From Owenweeksia hongkongensis DSM 17368 (GTDB lineage: Bacteria; Bacteroidota; Bacteroidia; Flavobacteriales; Schleiferiaceae), in NCBI RefSeq assembly GCF_000236705.1, contig NC_016599.1, positions 1,488,001-1,552,000 of the forward strand: a stretch of 64,000 nt of DNA, in the 5' to 3' direction. The position numbers and the translations under genes are program-made. This document shows, one piece after another, positions 1-8,185 of the stretch (position 1 is the stretch's first letter; every line of letters starts with the position of its first letter). The notes beneath the pieces were generated by a model. That model ran no database searches. It was not told the origin of the DNA and saw only the letters and a list, made by a program, of their open reading frames with translations.

Positions 1-282
1 CGTGTACTAGGTTATAAAAACGTTAAGGAAAGTTTATTTGGAAGTAACTTCGATGCAAATAAGCTTCAATATATCCCGATGACGGAAAACAAGTTTAAGT
101 TTGAGATGGAAGCCAATAAGATAAAAGTTGGTGATGTAGTCGTTCCGGTTTTCGAAGCTCGCGCTCCAAATGTGGATGTATTTGCTGACATCATGGACAA
201 GTACAGCGATTTTATTGACAAAGACTACGGTCTTAAAGTAGGATCAATGACAGAACCCACCCTTAGTGGAAACTGGAAATAA
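1..282 (+). CDS. 3' end of an unidentified protein (partial)
   Basis: The frame is open from the first base of the window to a TAA at 280-282, so this is the C-terminal 93 codons of a gene that begins upstream. A methionine at position 79 is internal, not a start. The residues are acidic and lysine-rich, with a GDVVVPVFEARAP stretch. I see no membrane segment and no motif I can name. The next gene starts inside its last codons (GTG at 266, 17-nt overlap), so the two are probably co-transcribed. Function is not assigned. Confidence 0.7.
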   Translation, partial: RVLGYKNVKESLFGSNFDANKLQYIPMTENKFKFEMEANKIKVGDVVVPVFEARAPNVDVFADIMDKYSDFIDKDYGLKVGSMTEPTLSGNWK

Positions 283-1114
283 TTTTGCTCAAGCATATTC
301 AAGAAACAACATTGCCGAGGGCATAAAGGGTCTTAAGCTTACCATCAACCTCCGTTATGACGGATTAGCAATTGTGGTAAGTGATCCATCAGGAAAAGGA
401 GTTTTGGATATTTTTCAAGCTTCATGGCTCGCTTCAAAAGAAGACGCCTACCTGATAGAACAGACACAAAAGTTTTTTGATCAACATCATATTTTACCAC
501 AAAAAGCAGCCGGTATACACTGGCTGTTTTCTGTTTCTAAGTGTTCTCTCATTCCTGATATTTTTCATCAGCAAGGTCAAGGTCACGAGCTGCTTTCGCA
601 AACTTCACGTTTGGAAGAAAACGAAACGGTATACTCTGACTTTTGGAAACTCAAAGACATTGTGGGCCTCTATGCGCTTTCGCAAAAGCTGCATGACTGG
701 GCTATTGCCCAAAATGAAAAGAGCACCATTGCCCACAGTAGCTTTGCGCTAAATAATCTTTCGATGAATACCACAGGTGATGATTTCAATTGCCTTATCA
801 TGGTGAGCGATAATTTTGCCGAGCTCTTTATTACCAAAAAAGGAAAGATGATTTTTTACAATCAGTTTCCTTTTGATGTGCACGAAGATTTATTGTACTA
901 CCTACTTTTTGCTTTGGAGCAAAATAGAATTTTGGCTCCCGAGGTAGAACTAAAAGTAGGAGGCGCCATTACCAAAGGCTCTGAACTATACAACCTACTG
1001 AGCACTTATATTGGTAAAGTAACAGAAGTGCCCGTGCCTATTGGCAAAACTTCTGCCCCACAACTTAGCCGCAACCAGCTTAGGCAGGTGGCGCACCTTA
1101 TTGCAAGTTTATGA
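266..1114 (+). CDS. DUF3822 family protein
   Basis: This 282-residue protein of the DUF3822 family begins with GTG at 266 and overlaps the end of the preceding gene. The family is largely confined to Bacteroidota and usually sits directly upstream of rsmD, as it does here. The assignment rests on that context, on the length, and on the two-lobed pattern of alternating strands (for example FNCLIMVSDNFAELFITKKG in the second half), which recalls actin-like ATPase folds. No signal peptide or membrane helix is visible. Its stop overlaps the rsmD start by four bases (ATGA), which implies translational coupling. The biochemical role is unknown. Confidence 0.8.
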   Translation: METGNNFAQAYSRNNIAEGIKGLKLTINLRYDGLAIVVSDPSGKGVLDIFQASWLASKEDAYLIEQTQKFFDQHHILPQKAAGIHWLFSVSKCSLIPDIFHQQGQGHELLSQTSRLEENETVYSDFWKLKDIVGLYALSQKLHDWAIAQNEKSTIAHSSFALNNLSMNTTGDDFNCLIMVSDNFAELFITKKGKMIFYNQFPFDVHEDLLYYLLFALEQNRILAPEVELKVGGAITKGSELYNLLSTYIGKVTEVPVPIGKTSAPQLSRNQLRQVAHLIASL

Positions 1115-1668
1115 TTAGAATAATTAGCGGAAAACACCGTGGACGCAAAATACAAGCGCCCAAAAATTTGCCCGTTCGCCCAACTACCGACCGTGCCAAA
1201 GAATCACTGTTCAACATTCTGAACAACCACTTTTACTTTGATGAAGTAACAGCACTTGATCTTTGCTCCGGCACAGGAAACATTTCCTACGAACTGGCCA
1301 GCCGTGGTTGCCCTGATATTATAGCTATTGATGATAATCAAGCTTGCATAAAGTTTATCCAGGAAACAGCCGAAAAGCTGGAAATGGATACTCTTCATGC
1401 TTTTAGAGCTGAGATATTTCAATTTGTAGAAAAAGACAGCAAAACCTACGACCTCATTTTTGCCGACCCTCCCTTCGACTTTGACCAATATGAAAAGCTA
1501 GTTGAGAAGATTTTTGAAAAGAACCTCCTTTCTGAAGAAGGCTTTTTGGTAGTAGAGCACCAAAGCATGCAAGACCTAAGCTCCTTCCCTCACTTCAGTA
1601 ATGTAAGAGCTTACGGCAATGTGAGTTTTAGCTTTTTTGAGCATGAGAAGGAAGCTGGTGATGAATAG
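1111..1668 (+). CDS. rsmD: 16S rRNA (guanine(966)-N(2))-methyltransferase RsmD
   Basis: RsmD methylates N2 of G966 of 16S rRNA in the 30S subunit, using S-adenosylmethionine. The 185-residue product has the family N-terminus (RIISGKHRGRKIQAP, then VRPTTDRAKESLFNIL). It also has SAM-binding motif I (LDLCSGTGN, about residue 50) and the catalytic motif IV DPPF (about residue 119) typical of amino-methyltransferases. Length matches the family. The ATG overlaps the upstream DUF3822 stop. No odd features. Confidence 0.95.
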   Translation: MIRIISGKHRGRKIQAPKNLPVRPTTDRAKESLFNILNNHFYFDEVTALDLCSGTGNISYELASRGCPDIIAIDDNQACIKFIQETAEKLEMDTLHAFRAEIFQFVEKDSKTYDLIFADPPFDFDQYEKLVEKIFEKNLLSEEGFLVVEHQSMQDLSSFPHFSNVRAYGNVSFSFFEHEKEAGDE

Positions 1669-1713
1669 TTAGCTTTAAAATTTTAAACTTTTCGCCCCTT
1701 TATCTCCAGGCAA

Positions 1714-2376
1714 ATGAATGGTTTGAAAAAAATTACCCGAGAATTAGAATCAGTTGAAAAGAAACTCAAATCACCATTTAGATTCTTTATCAAAAAGTGG
1801 CTGATAAAAAAGAGGACACTCTTAAATAGGTCTTTGGATTTATCTCTTGTAGATCACATTTCAGCCAATAATGAAAACTTCAAGAAGCTAGTTGAAGAAA
1901 ACAAACAACTACTATGCAACGAAAATATCCAGTTCAAGGTTACCAGTGAAGGTTCAAGTCCATGGACTTACATGACTAAAAGATTTGAAGGCAGAATTCA
2001 TTCAAATGGTTTTTTATACCTCCAAGCAAAAAGTAACGCAATTGAGTTTCTTGAAATTCTCAGTCATTTTTATCCCAGTAAGTATATTGGTACAATGACA
2101 CCATTAGGTTTAGCTGAGGCTAATGCTGCTTCAACCGATTTTCAAATTATTGGAGGCCGAGTTCCGGAAGTTTTTAGAGGTCAAATAGATCTGAATGGCA
2201 AAATCACTTTTGAAACTACTGATAGCTGGTTTGAAATAGACGGCCATATTCATGTGAGCAAAATTATCGCTGACCCGTTTAAAGGTAATAACCATAAACG
2301 TGAATTATTTCTCCGAAATAGAAGTGAAATTCGATCCTCAATCAATAATTGGAAAAAACAAAACATTAAATTTTAA
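1714..2376 (+). CDS. hypothetical protein
   Basis: A 220-residue protein that I do not recognise. The first 35 residues are very basic and helical (many K/R, including FFIKKWLIKKR), followed by a mixed alpha/beta body with SSPWTYM and STDFQIIGGRVPEVFRGQ. There is no clear signal peptide, and the basic N-terminus could bind membrane or nucleic acid. It stands 45 bases after rsmD in the same direction and may be read through from it. The region after it holds a decayed rdgB 3' end. The ATG at 1714 is the first in frame. Confidence 0.65.
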   Translation: MNGLKKITRELESVEKKLKSPFRFFIKKWLIKKRTLLNRSLDLSLVDHISANNENFKKLVEENKQLLCNENIQFKVTSEGSSPWTYMTKRFEGRIHSNGFLYLQAKSNAIEFLEILSHFYPSKYIGTMTPLGLAEANAASTDFQIIGGRVPEVFRGQIDLNGKITFETTDSWFEIDGHIHVSKIIADPFKGNNHKRELFLRNRSEIRSSINNWKKQNIKF

Positions 2377-2388
2377 TAATTAGCATCT

Positions 2389-2478
2389 ACCTGGCTAACA
2401 AATATTCCCCATCGCTCTTCCCCTGTGGCTCATAGCATTTTTACCTTCAGCGCTTTTTTCAGCAAAGCTAAAAGCCCT
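2389..2478 (-). pseudogene. remnant of an rdgB 3' end
   Basis: The bases 2410-2469 align without gaps to 4871-4930, the 3' part of the intact rdgB gene, at 49 of 60 identical by hand count. Read on the minus strand they still encode SFAExSAxxKNxMSHRGRAM, which contains the family's SHRGRA motif, and then reach a TAG within about five codons. No other part of rdgB is recognisable here. The remnant has the same orientation as intact rdgB, so the two form direct repeats on either side of the catalase gene. Confidence 0.75.
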
Positions 2479-2642
2479 TCCTACATTTCTCCTGGCCCTC
2501 CACAATGGAGAAATTATCCCCCATGTAAGCATCTAGTTTAGTAACACTTCCGCTTGTCTGTTAAAGTAATTTTAACATGAAATTTTGAACCTTTTTGCTC
2601 CGATTTAGATTAGTGTATACACGTTTAACTAATTAGTATACT

Positions 2643-4790
2643 ATGGCCAAATCAAACAAAAAATCTCAAGAAAAGGCATCCTCCAAAAAGCAAGAACAAT
2701 TAGAACAGCACAAGAAGGATCCCTCTGGGAAGCCCATGACCACCAATCAAGGGCTCAAGGTAAATGACACCAATAATTCATTGAAAAGCGGAGAGCGTGG
2801 TTCCACTCTTTTAGAAGACTTTCTGCTCAGAGAAAAAATCACCCACTTTGATCATGAGCGCATTCCAGAGCGCATTGTACATGCCAGAGGTAGCGGAGCA
2901 CATGGTGTTTTTGAATTGTATAAAGCTATTCCTGAATTTACAAAAGCCGGAATGTTTAATGATACAAAACGTAAGACTCCGGTCTTTGTGAGATTTTCTA
3001 CGGTAGCAGGATCTAAAGGATCTCCAGACCTTGCTCGCGATGTACGAGGCTTTGCCGTAAAATTTTACACGGAGGAAGGAACCTGGGATTTAGTAGGTAA
3101 CAATATGCCTATATTCTTCATTCAGGATGCGATGAAATTTCCTGACTTGGTTCACTCAGTAAAACCTGAGCCAAACAAGGAAATCCCACAGGCTGCTTCG
3201 GCACATGATACTTTTTACGATTTTGTATCTCATGCCACAGAGACTTTACACAACCACATTTGGGCGATGAGTGACAGAGCTATTCCCCGCAGCTATAGAA
3301 TGATGGAAGGTTTCGGAATTCACACTTTTAGAATGATCAATGATAAGGGCGAAGCTCATTTTGTGAAATTTCATTGGAAACCACTTCTTGGTGTTCATTC
3401 CGTAACCTGGGACGAAGCGGTAAAAATAAATGGTGCTGATGCAGATTTTCACCGCAGGGATCTTTGGGATGCGATTGAAGCAGGACAATACCCTGAATGG
3501 GAATTAGGTTTGCAGCTTATCCCCGAAAAAGACGAGCATAAATTTGATTTTGATTTATTGGATCCTACCAAGCTTGTGCCTGAAGAAATGGTGCCGGTAA
3601 AGATTGTTGGTAAAATGACCCTCAATAGAAATCCTGACAACTTTTTTGCAGAAACGGAGCAGGTAGCATTTCTACCTGGACATATTGTTCCAGGCTTAGA
3701 TTTTACAAATGATCCACTTCTACAGGGCCGATTATTTTCATACAGAGATACACAACTCTCACGTTTAGGAACTCCTAATTTCCATCAGATCCCAATCAAC
3801 AGGCCCGTGGTAGAAAATCACAATAACCAGCGTGATGGACATATGCAAATGGATATTCCGAAAGGGCAAACGGCTTATTTTCCAAACACGTTAAGTGGTG
3901 GATGTCCACATCTTAGTAAAATGTCTGAGGGTGCATTTCATTCCTACGAAGAGCGGATTGATGCCAAAAAAATCAGAACCAGAAGCGAGAGTTTTAGTGA
4001 TCACTTTTCTCAACCCGCTCTCTTTTACAGGAGTTTGGCTAATTGGGAAAAAGAACATGTGGCCGATGCCTATACCTTTGAATTAGGTAAGTGCAATCAG
4101 GATCACATTAAAGAAAGAATGCTTTGGGTGATAAACCAAATAGATACCGACTTAGCCAAAAAAGTAGCTGATGGACTGGGAATGTCTGTTCCTAAAAATA
4201 TTGATAAACCTATCAATCAAGCTATTGGTGCTGATGCCGATGTAAAGAAGCATCAACCCGGTAAGAAGAAAATCTATTTGGATGAATCACCTGCACTAAG
4301 TCAGGCTAACACAAAATTTGATAGTGTTGCCACCCGCAAAATTGCCGTTTTGGTGAGTGATGGCTTTAGCATGAGTGATTATGAAAAGATGACAAAATCT
4401 TTAGAAAAGGAAGGTGCTACTCTGGCGATCATCGCACCGCACGGGGGAAAAGTTACTTGCGATAAAAACGTAAGCCATCCAGTAGACGCAGCCATTAACA
4501 CTACAGAAAGTGTGCTCTACGATGCTGTGTATATCCCAGGTGGCAAAAAATCGGTAGATGCCCTGATTAAGGAAGCTAAGTTCTCCAAGTTTTTGAATGA
4601 GGCATTTAAGCACTGTAAAGCCATTGCAGCTGATAATGAAGGCGAGAACTTAATAGATAATACCTTTATTAAGGATCATAAAGATGACAAGGCCATATTT
4701 ATAAATGGTAAGGCTTCCGATTTTAAAACCGCTATTGCCAATCACAGAAATTGGGATAGAATGGAAGTAGCCAAAAAAGTGGCTGTATAA
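2643..4790 (+). CDS. katE: large-subunit monofunctional catalase (HPII type)
   Basis: The enzyme converts hydrogen peroxide to water and oxygen with a heme cofactor. The 715-residue length and architecture fit clade 2 large-subunit catalases. A lysine-rich N-terminal extension (1-45) precedes the catalase core, which has the active-site signature [20 protein letters not shown] (catalytic His about residue 80). The proximal-heme segment [14 protein letters not shown] places the Tyr ligand near residue 370. A C-terminal DJ-1/PfpI-like flavodoxin domain spans about 565-700 ([22 protein letters not shown]). No signal peptide is seen, so it is probably cytoplasmic. It stands alone between an rdgB remnant and intact rdgB and ends at a strong hairpin, which suggests a separately acquired unit. 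Confidence 0.95.
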   Translation: MAKSNKKSQEKASSKKQEQLEQHKKDPSGKPMTTNQGLKVNDTNNSLKSGERGSTLLEDFLLREKITHFDHERIPERIVHARGSGAHGVFELYKAIPEFTKAGMFNDTKRKTPVFVRFSTVAGSKGSPDLARDVRGFAVKFYTEEGTWDLVGNNMPIFFIQDAMKFPDLVHSVKPEPNKEIPQAASAHDTFYDFVSHATETLHNHIWAMSDRAIPRSYRMMEGFGIHTFRMINDKGEAHFVKFHWKPLLGVHSVTWDEAVKINGADADFHRRDLWDAIEAGQYPEWELGLQLIPEKDEHKFDFDLLDPTKLVPEEMVPVKIVGKMTLNRNPDNFFAETEQVAFLPGHIVPGLDFTNDPLLQGRLFSYRDTQLSRLGTPNFHQIPINRPVVENHNNQRDGHMQMDIPKGQTAYFPNTLSGGCPHLSKMSEGAFHSYEERIDAKKIRTRSESFSDHFSQPALFYRSLANWEKEHVADAYTFELGKCNQDHIKERMLWVINQIDTDLAKKVADGLGMSVPKNIDKPINQAIGADADVKKHQPGKKKIYLDESPALSQANTKFDSVATRKIAVLVSDGFSMSDYEKMTKSLEKEGATLAIIAPHGGKVTCDKNVSHPVDAAINTTESVLYDAVYIPGGKKSVDALIKEAKFSKFLNEAFKHCKAIAADNEGENLIDNTFIKDHKDDKAIFINGKASDFKTAIANHRNWDRMEVAKKVAV

Positions 4791-4800
4791 GTTTATTTTC

Positions 4801-4833
4801 AACTGCACTTAGGCGCTTTGCCTGAGTGCAGTT
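4801..4833. terminator. bidirectional hairpin between katE and rdgB
   Basis: A 14-bp stem (AACTGCACTTAGGC paired with GCCTGAGTGCAGTT, one G-U pair) closes a 5-base loop GCTTT. T-rich sequence lies on both sides (TTTATTTT before, ACTTTTCC after). It separates convergent genes and touches the rdgB stop codon at 4832. Confidence 0.85.
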
Positions 4834-5419
4834 ACTTTTCCACGCCAGTTAAATATTGGGTTAGCTTCCGCATTGCTCTTCCCCTGTGGCTCATGGTATT
4901 TTTGCGCACAGCACTCATTTCAGCAAAACTTTCGGTTTCGCCTTCCGGTAAAAAAATAGGATCATAACCAAAACCTTCCCCGCCTTGTCTGGCTTTTAGA
5001 ATTTCACCTTGTACAGAGCCTTCAAATAAATGCTCCTTTCCTGTATTGTCAATGTAGGCAATCACTGTTCTAAACTGTGCTTTGCGATTTTCCTTCCCAT
5101 CAAGCTCAGTCAAAAGCTTATCCATGTTGTTTTCTGAGTTGGCACCTTCGCCAGCATAGCGTGCAGAATATACCCCGGGAGCACCATTAAGAGCTTCCAC
5201 CTCCAAACCAGTATCATCAGCAAAGCAAGGTTTTCCAGTCGTCTTAAAAATGGTTCTAGCTTTTATCAGGGCATTGTCTTGTAGCGTTTCTCCAGTTTCA
5301 GGAATTTCATCATAAAAGCCAATTTCTGAAAGGGATTGAACCTTGAGATGTGGTAAAAGCACTTTTACCTCTTTGGCTTTATTAGCGTTATGGGTGGCAA
5401 ATATCAGTTCGTTCATCAT
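4832..5419 (-). CDS. rdgB: RdgB/HAM1 family XTP/dITP pyrophosphatase
   Basis: This enzyme hydrolyses non-canonical purine triphosphates (dITP, XTP) to monophosphates, keeping them out of DNA and RNA. The 195-residue product has the nucleotide-binding start FATHNANKAKEV, the catalytic DDTGLEVEAL, GGEGFGYDPIF and the C-terminal MSHRGRAMRKL. All are family hallmarks. The first of two adjacent ATGs overlaps the rlmH stop as ATGA; the second gives TGATG, and either could be used. It forms a two-gene unit with rlmH. Its 3' end has a decayed duplicate at 2389-2478. Confidence 0.95.
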   Translation of the reverse strand: MMNELIFATHNANKAKEVKVLLPHLKVQSLSEIGFYDEIPETGETLQDNALIKARTIFKTTGKPCFADDTGLEVEALNGAPGVYSARYAGEGANSENNMDKLLTELDGKENRKAQFRTVIAYIDNTGKEHLFEGSVQGEILKARQGGEGFGYDPIFLPEGETESFAEMSAVRKNTMSHRGRAMRKLTQYLTGVEK

Positions 5420-5889
5420 TGATGGTGATAAGGGTCATTATTCAAAATACTGTAAGCGCGATATAGCTGCTCGGCAAATATGGGCCGTATTATTTGATGC
5501 GAAAAAGTCATTAATGAAAGAGACAGTTTTTCCTGTGCGGCATCATAAATCGTTTGGTCAAAACCATAAGGGCCGCCAATCACAAAAACGATGCGCCTCA
5601 CTCCCCTGTTCATTATTTGCTGCAAGTGGTTTGCAAATTTTAAAGAAGGGTACTGCTTGCCGTTTTCATCCAGTAAAATAATGTGATCACCAGGCTGAAA
5701 TTCCTTTTGAATGAGCAAAGCTTCCTGTTTTTTGACCTCTTCTTCGCGCAAAGTCTTGGTATTTTTAAGATCAGGAACCACCACTTTTTGGAAACTCACA
5801 TAGCGCCCTAGGCGCTTATAGTACTCCTCTTCAAGCTTCTGTATCTCTTTACCTTTCGTCTTTCCTGTTTGTACAAATACTATCTTCAA
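5416..5889 (-). CDS. rlmH: 23S rRNA (pseudouridine(1915)-N(3))-methyltransferase RlmH
   Basis: RlmH is a SPOUT-family enzyme that methylates pseudouridine 1915 of 23S rRNA in helix 69 using SAM. Visible family features are the N-terminal KIVFVQTGKTK, LDENGKQYPSLKFA, the knot-region FVIGGPYGFD and the C-terminal SHQIIRPIFAEQLYRAY. I chose the TTG at 5889 because it gives a 157-residue protein beginning MKIVF, like known RlmH. Another TTG at 5910 would add seven residues. No ATG is available. It is divergent from nadC with only about 40 bases between the starts, and is coupled to rdgB by overlap. Confidence 0.92.
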   Translation of the reverse strand: MKIVFVQTGKTKGKEIQKLEEEYYKRLGRYVSFQKVVVPDLKNTKTLREEEVKKQEALLIQKEFQPGDHIILLDENGKQYPSLKFANHLQQIMNRGVRRIVFVIGGPYGFDQTIYDAAQEKLSLSLMTFSHQIIRPIFAEQLYRAYSILNNDPYHHQ

Positions 5890-5929
5890 AACCTTTGATT
5901 GTTGGGGCAAAAGTTAAGTAATTTGCCGT

Positions 5930-6775
5930 ATGATTTCTAAAGACTATCTCGACCGGTTTATTGACGATGCAATAGCCGAAGACATTGGCCCTGGCGACCA
6001 TAGCAGCAACTGCAGCATTCCCGCTACAGCGGAGGGAAAAATGTACCTTTTGGTAAAAGAAGAAGGTATAATCGCAGGCATAGATGTAGCTAAAAGAGTT
6101 TTTGAAAAAGTAGATCCTGCCATTAAAATGGAAATTTTGATGAGGGATGGTGATGCCGTAAAACTGGGAGACATCGCCTTTAGACTTCAAGGACCGGAAC
6201 GCGCCTTGCTGCGCAGCGAAAGGCTTGCACTAAACATTATGCAGCGCATGAGCGGCATTGCCACGCGCACCCATCATATTGTAAAACTGATTGAGGGAAC
6301 TCCTACCAAACTATTGGATACTAGAAAAACCACGCCCAACATGAGGGCTTTAGAAAAGTATGCAGTGACTGTTGGTGGCGGCTATAATCATAGAATGGGT
6401 CTATATGATATGATTATGCTAAAGGATAATCATGTAGATTTTGCAGGAGGAATTATCAACGCCATCGACAAAGCGCATGAGTACATTAAAGAAAACGGAC
6501 TTGACATTGGCATAGAAGTGGAAACCCGAAACCTGGAAGAGCTACAGCAGGTGATAGACAAGGGCGGTGTGCAGCGTGTAATGTTTGACAATTACAGCAT
6601 TGAAGATACCATCAAAGCTCTGAATATGGTGGGCGGTAAATTTGAAACTGAATCTTCAGGGGGAATCACGGAAACCACGATTCGAAGTTATGCCGAAACA
6701 GGTGTTGACTTTATTTCGGTAGGCGCCCTTACACACTCCGTAAAAAGTTTAGATTTGAGTTTGAAGGCAGAATAG
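5930..6775 (+). CDS. nadC: nicotinate-nucleotide pyrophosphorylase (carboxylating)
   Basis: NadC (quinolinate phosphoribosyltransferase) joins quinolinate and PRPP to nicotinate mononucleotide in de novo NAD synthesis. The 281-residue protein has the expected GDHSSN near the N-terminus, LALNIMQRMSGIAT, LDTRKTTPNMRALEKYAV with substrate-binding Arg/Lys/His residues, YDMIMLKDNH, and the C-terminal barrel motifs EVETRN, MFDNYS and ESSGGI. Length is normal. No nadA or nadB is in the window. It is followed 28 bases later by the YihY gene on the same strand. Confidence 0.96.
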   Translation: MISKDYLDRFIDDAIAEDIGPGDHSSNCSIPATAEGKMYLLVKEEGIIAGIDVAKRVFEKVDPAIKMEILMRDGDAVKLGDIAFRLQGPERALLRSERLALNIMQRMSGIATRTHHIVKLIEGTPTKLLDTRKTTPNMRALEKYAVTVGGGYNHRMGLYDMIMLKDNHVDFAGGIINAIDKAHEYIKENGLDIGIEVETRNLEELQQVIDKGGVQRVMFDNYSIEDTIKALNMVGGKFETESSGGITETTIRSYAETGVDFISVGALTHSVKSLDLSLKAE

Positions 6776-6803
6776 CCCTCCCTACTTTCACCGTAAGGTA
6801 AAC

Positions 6804-7751
6804 ATGCTAAAAAATCTAAAAACCATACTACTTAGAACTTGGTACAGAGTGTTGCGCCAAGCCAAGCGTATTCGCCTTCCACTTTTTGAAGGGCTTACAC
6901 TATACGCAGTTTTATCTTTTTTTATAAGAGGTATAGTAGAGGGCAAAATAACGGACAGAGCAGCCAGCGTGGCATTTAGCTTTTTTTTAGCCCTCTTTCC
7001 AGGAATTATTTTTTTGTTCAACCTAATTCCCTTCTTTCCCATTGAAGGAATGGAGAATGAAGTGTTTTACACTTTCCAACGCGTGTTGCCACCTGATACT
7101 TATGATGCCGCACGAACCACAATTGATGATATTTTGAATAATAAACGGACGGACCTTCTTTCCTTCGGTTTCTTGTTTGCGCTGGTGTTTGCCACAAATG
7201 GTATCAACTCGCTTATTTCCAATTTCAACAATACCATCCACCAGATTGACACACGTGGTTTTTTTAAGCAACAGCTTGTATCGGTAGTGCTCACCATTGT
7301 TTTGTCATTTTTGTTTTTGGTAGGCCTTACCATTGTTATTTTTAGCTCAGGCGTAATCAATGGTTTGCTCAACTTTTTCCGTTTAGAAGTGATTTCACCA
7401 TTTATCATTGAAACTACACGACTCTTGCTTATGCTTTCGGTAGTATTACTGGCCATAGCTTTGATGTACAATTTTGGCCCATCCAAAAAAAGGCAGTGGC
7501 GATTTATATCCCCCGGTAGCTTATTAGCTACTTTTCTTATCGTAATTACTTCTGTGGGTTTTAGCTTTTATGTGAGCAACTTTGCGCAGTACAATAAACT
7601 TTATGGTAGTATTGGTACGTTAATGATTATCCTACTTTGGATATACATTAATGCCATAGTACTTATATTAGGCTTTGAGCTAAATGCTAGCATTGCCTCT
7701 TTAAAAAATGAACAATCTCAAGCAGAACTTGAATTAGATTTAGAAACATGA
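6804..7751 (+). CDS. YihY/virulence factor BrkB family membrane protein
   Basis: A 315-residue polytopic inner-membrane protein. After a basic N-terminal 40 residues it has the family's first conserved segment, DRAASVAFSFFLALFPGIIFLF. It then has DPPDTYDA-like and NGINSLISNFN motifs and four further hydrophobic helices, ending with YGSIGTLMIILLWIYINAIVLILGFELNA, which is diagnostic of the family. The molecular function is not settled; the old 'ribonuclease BN' label for the family is incorrect. The stop overlaps the start of the next gene (ATGA at 7748). Confidence 0.9.
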   Translation: MLKNLKTILLRTWYRVLRQAKRIRLPLFEGLTLYAVLSFFIRGIVEGKITDRAASVAFSFFLALFPGIIFLFNLIPFFPIEGMENEVFYTFQRVLPPDTYDAARTTIDDILNNKRTDLLSFGFLFALVFATNGINSLISNFNNTIHQIDTRGFFKQQLVSVVLTIVLSFLFLVGLTIVIFSSGVINGLLNFFRLEVISPFIIETTRLLLMLSVVLLAIALMYNFGPSKKRQWRFISPGSLLATFLIVITSVGFSFYVSNFAQYNKLYGSIGTLMIILLWIYINAIVLILGFELNASIASLKNEQSQAELELDLET

Positions 7752-8182
7752 AAAAATTACTTATTGCCTTATTACTAATCACCTCCGTTTCCACATTTGC
7801 TCAAGCAGATAAAATACTCGGCACCTGGCTTAATGAGCCAAAAGATGCCAAAATTGAGGTGTATAAAAAAGGTGACAAATACTTCGGGAAAATTATTTGG
7901 CTGAGCCAAAATGTTGGGCCAAATGGTGAGTCACCAAAACTTGATGTAAACAATGAGGATGAAAAACTAAGATCTCGCCCAATTGTAGGCATTAACATCC
8001 TGAAAGATTTGGAGTGGGACGAAGACGATAATGAGTGGGATGATGGCGAAATATATGACCCTCGCAGCGGCAGCACTTATAGTCTTTATGCCAAATTGGA
8101 AGACGCCAACACTTTATTTCTAAAAGGATATATCGGCTTCGCCATGATTGGCCGCAGCACAACCTGGACAAGAGTGAAATAA
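7748..8182 (+). CDS. DUF2147 domain-containing secreted protein
   Basis: A 144-residue protein with a signal peptide (MKKLLIALLLITSVSTFAQA, cleavage after FAQA). The mature part has the DUF2147 pattern: GTWLNEPKDAKIEVYKKGDKYFGKI at the start, DVNNEDEKLRSRPIVG in the middle, and YDPRSGSTYS...LKGYIGFAMIGRSTTWTR at the end. It is likely periplasmic and beta-rich, with no known enzymatic role. It is translationally coupled to the YihY gene. Its stop is 3 bases from the stop of the convergent LamG gene, with no visible terminator between them. Confidence 0.88.
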   Translation: MKKLLIALLLITSVSTFAQADKILGTWLNEPKDAKIEVYKKGDKYFGKIIWLSQNVGPNGESPKLDVNNEDEKLRSRPIVGINILKDLEWDEDDNEWDDGEIYDPRSGSTYSLYAKLEDANTLFLKGYIGFAMIGRSTTWTRVK

Positions 8183-8185
8183 TTT

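Noticed and set aside
2470-2642. Search for more of rdgB or a mobile-element end beside the 3' remnant
   Set aside because: Beyond about 2478 no codons match RdgB, and no terminal inverted repeat or transposase trace is visible.
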